Assembly: GCA_002081555.1 (NCBI GenBank)
Contig: MZNV01000072.1
Coordinates: 1-61,788 of the forward strand
Direction: 5' to 3'
Length of the DNA: 61,788 bases
Source: Protostelium mycophagum
Lineage: Eukaryota; Evosea; Variosea; Protosteliida; Protosteliaceae
Below, piece after piece: positions 57,101 to 61,788 of this stretch; positions within the stretch are counted from its first letter, which is position 1; every line of letters begins with the position of its first letter. Both the position numbers and the translations under genes were made by a program. The notes below the pieces were generated by a model, which saw nothing but the letters and a program-made list of their open reading frames with translations, was not told the DNA's origin and searched no databases.

Positions 57101-58311
57101 CATTTTCCAGCATTGTGACTTCGAGAGAGGGAGGGGGAGTAATGGGTAAAATAGTCTCTTCAAGATCCGAATTGGTTTGGGTGATCAAGTGGTACTCTGT
57201 AGTCGTGGTTTCCTTTCAATATTAATATTATTGTCTTGTCTTGAACAAACTTACGAGACCGCCGGAGTGGGGTGCCTCGTGAGTGGGGGTGACCTTTTCT
57301 GAATCGTCTGGTTTGGTATTGCAGAGAGTCTGCTCAATCCACTTGAAGGTCTCTCTCTCTTGTACAGATATCTCACGACCATTTTCTCTCGCCCCCTCAG
57401 CCTCTTTCTCTTGGGCAGCCGCGTGGAATTCTACGTAAGCCTCTTCCTGGTCCACGACTATGGGAATTTCTCTCTTCTTGACAGGTGATGACGGGGATAT
57501 CTCGCAGTGGGGGAAATTTCTGACAGCTGTTGTGTTTGGTTCTTGAGCAGCGGCCCTGGGGTGTGAAGTCATGGGGTTTTTGGGTTCCTGGGAGGGAATT
57601 CTCCCCGCCGGTCTGGGCGTGTTGTGTGCCAGCCTCGCCTTCAACATGGGGTTTACGATTGCGAACTCTTTCATTGGTCTGAGATTGAGCTTCTCTACCG
57701 CCTCTACAGCGTCGGAGACCGAAGCTTTGTTGGCCAAGCTGGTGTTCTGGAATCTCACGGCCCTGGATTTCTTGCGGTAGCAGGTATCTCTCTTGAGATC
57801 CTCCGAATTGGCCGTATTCTCTTTCTGCTCTTGGACTCTCGCAGGTTGTCTAAAAAAATCAGCAGATTTTCACCCAGAAATATAGTTTCACTTTTGAGAG
57901 GCCTTCTCGTTGTGGTTTGACTTCTGGCCGTCCAATTTTGGTGCTCCATCCTCAGTGAGAGGGACTGTAATAAATTCAGAATGTCTTTGGCTTTGCTAGC
58001 TCACATTTGGTGTATCCTCTGCGAGCGGTGCGGTACTTCTTTGGGTTCTTCTGAGCTAGAGGAGCGCCGGCTTCTTCGGCCTCTTTGGTGGCGCGACTCC
58101 AGAACTGAGAGATGGTCTCTGCGGGTTTCTTTTCCTTGAAAAAGTACTGTAGTCAAGTCAATGAAGGTTGGAAGGCCATGATCCAGTTTGTATGAGTGTG
58201 ATCATGGATGGAAACAGGTTGGAGTTGTTTTAAAAATTGAAAGGAGCCTACCTTCTTCTCTGTCTCTGCGCGCTTCATCTCGATCGAAGAGGCAAGGACG
58301 TCGTTGATCAT
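54170..58311 (-). CDS. Large protein, disordered N-terminus plus helical C-terminus, family unknown
   Basis: Start ATG at 58311 (MINDVLASSIEMKRAETE). Early exons are charged: QFWSRATKEAEEAG, a long exon at 57228-57780 rich in Pro, Lys and Glu (VKKREIPIVVDQEE) and ITPPPSLEVTMLENVSSP. Later exons are helical: YRFGCMLAPVLPK, GVSHMYHWGYILFKKTD, ALRNNLEFLQLCSIFGDK, SIKDFGNH, PLLEKLLHLEILSTAL, GWHHAVMWVIKRYG, ERWIKFMFELLASPDIPLSV, TQGIREGLMNG, ILESLKNGDLTDLAIS, LLIVYIHLCLLPYSKNVDRQ. It ends STLYFNEFFECCQLDQAFRKRKLEQQRLAMKK. Joins such as RAVE|DYRFG keep the frame, but it could be two genes split near 57000. No family recognised. Confidence 0.45.
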
Positions 58312-58784
58312 GATAGTAGTGTTGTGGTGTGTGTTGTGGTGTTGTGAAAGTTCTGATTTCAAGCTCCTGGAATATTCAAGTTCACGGCAGTAACCGTTAT
58401 TTTACGTCGGCGTCACGGTAACAGCCTGGACATGAGGTCTTGGCTCGTTGTAAATGGTCTTCAGACCTCACCAGATGATCACCATCCTGGGTTAAGATAT
58501 TGTCGAACTATTCTTTTGTGCTTGCATGTGAGCGAGTCACATCTTCAAGAATAATTAAACAAATCTGTTTTTCCACCGAATGCAAAATCATCAAACCGAT
58601 CTCAAATACAAGAGATCAGACGAAATCAGAGGTCACCGGCTCATCTTTTGTCACTGTTCTCTCTGAGCGGCGAATGATGGTCTGATCTTTGCGAGATTGT
58701 TGTGATTTTCAAAAATCCTTCAGCGCGGGAAAAATCATTTTTCAATTTTGAAACCCGAAAGATTCTCAACCGCGAAACCGGGAT
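58312..58784. other. Intergenic region
   Basis: No gene seen. CACGGCAGTAACCG and CACGGTAAC (58383-58428) belong to the CGGTA/TACCG motif family, so an untranslated intron is possible. Confidence 0.4.
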
Positions 58785-59060
58785 ATGTCGATGGTTTTGG
58801 CGACAATAGTCCAAAATAGACACAAGGACTGGGCGGGAGAGATTGTACTGGTTCAATGCTGTGGCTGTAAAAATAAAATTCACTGCAAAATGGTTCTTTG
58901 GTTGCTTCAGAAAAAATGGTCCAAAACGCACTCATCGAAATTGCTCGGAAGCATTATACAGAGGCGTCGAGATGACATTCTCAGGCACCCTCCACTTTCC
59001 GAAAACGAGTTCTACCTGATAAGGACTCCACAACCAAACACCGGAAAAAAGACACCATAA
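58785..59060 (+). CDS. Small basic hypothetical protein
   Basis: ATG 58785 to TAA 59058, 91 aa, starting MSMVLATIVQNRHKDW. It has three cysteines in CCGCKNKIHC and a basic C-terminus (IIQRRRDDILRHPPL). Part of it (GTTCAATG...GCTTCAG) could be an in-frame intron, which would remove the cysteines. A polyadenylation-like AATAAA overlaps the stop. No family recognised; possibly mitochondrial by composition. Confidence 0.4.
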   Translation: MSMVLATIVQNRHKDWAGEIVLVQCCGCKNKIHCKMVLWLLQKKWSKTHSSKLLGSIIQRRRDDILRHPPLSENEFYLIRTPQPNTGKKTP

Positions 59061-59490
59061 ATAAAATCATACAATTTTATTAATCGGAGAAGACCATCCC
59101 AGCGTCAACCCGTCACATTATGTCAGAGATCCGTCTGTGCTCATCGCTTACCTCGTGCCTTTTCCACAACCTCAATTACCAGGTGGGGTAGTCCCTCCTC
59201 CTCGCTTCTCAAAGACACTGGGAAGGCGAGGTGATGTCTTAAGAGAATGCACATGTACCTGATGATGAAAAAGGTGCACGAAGCCAAAGAAGCGAAAAGG
59301 CGTCTCCGGCAAAGGAGGATGGAGAACGGCCAAGTCAGGAGCTATTAGGGGCATCAACAAGGCGATGAACGCAACAAATGGACTATGAAGTATTGGAGCC
59401 AATAGTGGTCCCCAAGCCAAAGCGGTGGGAGAACTCGGAACTGGGAAGATGACAGGTAAGTCGATGAAATCTCCTCGGAATTTCATGTAG
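59061..59490 (+). other. Upstream exon candidates for the Tyr/Asn/Pro-rich ORF
   Basis: Frames such as VHEAKEAKRRLRQRRMENG (59276-) and AIRGINKAMNATNGL are open for short stretches before GATGACAG|GTAAGTCG (donor at 59455), which joins to ...CATGTAG|ATG at 59491. A spliced gene is likely but I could not settle its exons. Confidence 0.3.
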
Positions 59491-59700
59491 ATGGGAGACG
59501 AACGAAGTGAGAGAGGATTTGAAGTTTATTCTCCAACAATATACAATTCTCCAACGGTCTACAACGCATCCCCTGCTGTGTACAACTCACCTCTTATGTA
59601 CAACAACGGGCTTAACCCACCACCTCTCCCTGCCAAGAACAATCCCACACAGGCAATGCCAGGATCAGGAATGGTTCCGGAAATTTTTTCATGGAAATAA
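59491..59700 (+). CDS. Tyr/Asn/Pro-rich disordered C-terminal exon
   Basis: MGDERSERGFEVYSP followed by repeats of x-Y-N-S/A-P (TIYNSP, TVYNASP, AVYNSP, LMYNNG), then PPPLPAKNNP. Directly preceded by an intron ending CATGTAG, so probably the last exon of a longer gene. Ends GGAAATAAA, stop and polyadenylation-like signal overlapping. Short tyrosine repeats may be phosphorylation or self-association motifs. Confidence 0.4.
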   Translation: MGDERSERGFEVYSPTIYNSPTVYNASPAVYNSPLMYNNGLNPPPLPAKNNPTQAMPGSGMVPEIFSWK

Positions 59701-59932
59701 ATTGATGGACATAAGTTGTACAACAATTATTGGGTTGAATTCTCTTGTATTTGATAAAAGGACGATGATATACATAAATGGAGTTTGTTACATGACTGCT
59801 GCGGACATGTCCAGGTTTGACTTTCGTTGACTCGGAATTGTCGGATAATACGTAAATCGATTCACCCGACAACTCCGAAATCGGCGATATCAAAGATGGT
59901 CTTTCATCTTTCACAAACAGAAACCATCAAAC

Positions 59933-61009
59933 ATGACCACCCCTCGCGTCTTTCTCATCACTGGAGCGACTAGGGGACTCGGCCGAGCCTCCGTCAAGCT
60001 GTTGCATCAACAAGCAAAGAATACAACTATATTAGCTGGGGCCCGAAACAAGGCATTCGGGGAAGATCTTCTTAAAGAACTCGGTGACTTGAATGCCAAC
60101 GGAAATTCCGTGGAGGTAAATTAGAGCAACATGAATCAGCATTTAAAGTGTTTAGATACTGGAGCTGGAGGTGACATCAAAAGATTCGATTAAAAAGGCC
60201 GCAGAGCATGTTAGAAAGCAGTATGGACGTTTGGATGTCCTAATCAATAATGCCGGTGTCGCCGTCCCGAGCGCACAGACCACTTTTGATGTCAACTACT
60301 ACGCAGTGAAGGTGATCGAACCACCTGATTTCCAACTAAACATTCCTCCAGAATATGGACGCCGCCTTTCTTCCTCTCTTAGAGTCCACCACTGGTTCCA
60401 AAATTGTAGAAGTTAGTAGCGGTTTGGGCAGCATTGCCAGATATCATCTTCCCAACAAAACAGCAGAAGAGTTAGAAGCCAAAGATAGTAACTTTGAAAC
60501 GACAGACGCTCTGGCACTTCGTTACCTGAAATCTTTAGAGGAAGGTGAGTCTGCCACGTGCCATCTGAGGCACATGTCGCGAAAAATAAAAATTCTGAAA
60601 ATAGATCAGGAAAAGGGGCAGAGGACTGGCCAGACGCAAGCAAATCTTACGGACATTATGGAGTCTCTAAACTATTTTTGAACAGATACGGACAACTTCT
60701 TGCCGAGCAACTGAAACCAAAAGGTATTTTTCCATTTTGCAATAAAAATTTTTTGTCAAAAAATTAATTTATTGGAAGGGATCGCTGTGAATCTCGTCTG
60801 TCCCGGATTTTGTGCAACAGACCTCAACAACAATACCGGTTATCGTTCAGCAGAACAAGGTGAACCAGATTGTCGACAATGTACATCTGACATGTACAGG
60901 TGCCAAATCCATTTTACAAGCGGCCGAAGTGGGTGTTGAGAACACTGGTAAAGTTTGGAGGGATGGCGCTGAGCTGGGGTTCAGCCTCAGTGGAAGCACC
61001 TCAAAATAA
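59933..61009 (+). CDS. Short-chain dehydrogenase/reductase (carbonyl reductase-like)
   Basis: MTTPRVFLITGATRGLGRASV has the TGxxxGxG cofactor motif. NNAGV follows in VLINNAGVAVPS, then the VNYYAVKN helix, SSGLGSIA with the catalytic Ser, YGVSK (Y-x3-K) in KSYGHYGVSKLFLNRY, and VNLVCPGFCATDL. The end is RDGAELGFSLSGSTSK. The Arg after TGAT favours NADPH. Five introns, including GAG|GTAAAT (60117) and AAG|GTGATC (60310); the joins ILELEVTS and KNMDAAFLPL are in frame. An SDR of the carbonyl reductase group; substrate unknown. Stop lies in AAAATAAAAT. Confidence 0.88.
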
Positions 61010-61788
61010 AATATGTTGACCTAGAATCATGTTCTTTTTGCGGGTGAAAAGCGGGTGGCTGGTGTCTCTGGTTCCCACGATCTCATCAGCATCACCCGTG
61101 CGTGGTATAAAGGTACCATGTAACTCGTAGATCCATTTTAACTCTTGGTTGTTGTAGAGAGTAGAGAGTGGTGTTTCCCCCCATCTTAATCACTTCCTCA
61201 TATCTTCTTATCTGACTCACTTGTAGACATTTTGATGTACAGAAAAAATTTGTTTGGAGAGGGTTCAAATTTGCAAGTGTGTTCTAAATCCAAAAACACC
61301 CACATTTTGCTGACGAAATTTGGCTCACTACAACACCAAACAAGTCATTATTCATTTTACAATGTGAAATTTGGGCACAAGATCGCACTTAGTGGGCCAT
61401 CTGCAGACTTGACAGGTGGAATCATCGTACGACTGTGTGTTTGGTTCTAATAATGAAGTGAAATATGCAACAAAAGTGTCAATTTGATGGTGTGCTTTCT
61501 TTATTTCTTGTGTGTGAATGCAGATGTAGAACTGACCGGATTAGAAGAGGCACTGAAGGATTTTGTTGCTTGGGTGTTGTTGAATTCCGGGACGTGGTTT
61601 GATTCCGGTTGGGTGAAGTGGGTGCGGAGGTCCCATTGAATGTGGTGGTGGTTAGAGTACCATTAAGAGCCGGTGGCGTGTTGCAGGATCATGCAACTTG
61701 TGCTCAAATAAAATTTTTCCACTGTTCTCCATCAATAAAAGGATCATCCAACTGAAAACAAGTCTACTTTAGATTCAATATCAGTTTG
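61010..61788. other. Terminal region, no secure gene
   Basis: A plus-strand frame near 61221-61440 (FDVQKKFVWRG.../KIALSGPSADLTGG) and a minus-strand Thr/Asn/Pro-rich frame near 61500-61680 (GTLTTTTFNGTSAP...) are open but lack starts. They probably belong to genes extending past the window. Confidence 0.25.

Noticed and set aside
1-61788. CRISPR arrays
   Set aside because: The recurring motifs are single, spaced irregularly and in both orientations; no repeat-spacer array.

Overview
This is nuclear DNA of a compact, intron-rich eukaryote. Reading frames are cut every 50-200 bases by short introns (mostly 36-120 nt) with GT(G/A)AGT donors, and intergenic gaps are usually under 400 bases. The gene set is typical of a free-living protist: a TDP2-like phosphodiesterase, a Zn(II)2Cys6 protein, an RPEL-RhoGAP, an IPT/TIG protein, DDX1, a secreted hevein-GH17 glucanase, a CBM20-RING protein and sphingosine-phosphate lyase. 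Zn2Cys6 next to animal-like proteins, plus enzymes suited to digesting fungal walls, suggests an amoebozoan such as a fungus-eating protosteloid amoeba. That placement is inference; no marker fixes the species. Gene models were spliced by eye, so unsupported junctions may be wrong.

Layout. 1-1241: 3' part of a decayed DNA-transposon-like gene with a 213-bp tandem duplication. 1545-1982: SAP-domain protein. 2458-5412: repeat-rich block holding a 1.7-kb segment with inverted-repeat ends and a spliced Cys/Asn-rich ORF, a 0.85-kb foldback element, a third copy of the terminal repeat and a 31-bp tandem repeat. 5619-16934, mostly plus strand: TDP2-like enzyme, CUE-MJ1316 protein (minus), Zn2Cys6 protein, SH3 protein, RPEL-RhoGAP, IPT/TIG protein. 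16995-24540, minus strand: DDX1 (a tRNA-Pro gene inside its last intron), hevein-GH17 glucanase, CBM20-coiled-coil-RING protein. 25037-33688: GT8 glycosyltransferase, a small hydrophilic protein, an MFS transporter, PUS4/TruB pseudouridine synthase, RasGAP-START protein. 33843-48503: sphingosine-1-phosphate lyase, MnmE/GTPBP3, HGH1, PRELI-domain protein, MOV10-like helicase (a 5S rRNA gene inside one intron). 48592-58311, minus strand: a zinc-ribbon-like protein and two large helical proteins I cannot name, with a second 5S rRNA between them. 58785-61788: small ORFs, a short-chain dehydrogenase, and a 3' end with no clear gene.

The genes are independently transcribed and not operonic, but RNA and nucleic-acid-end functions are frequent: TDP2-like, MJ1316, DDX1, PUS4, MnmE, MOV10-like, tRNA and 5S rRNA. 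The most unusual signal is not a gene. Introns are studded with several families of short palindromes: TGATGACGTCATCA; GTTGTAG and its complement CTACAAC; GCGGCAGAGCCGC hairpins; GAAATTTC repeats; and CGGTA/TACCG pairs. Some overlap the splice sites themselves. They may be traces of an intron-spreading process, or a shared splicing or structural code, and are the best candidate here for something undescribed.
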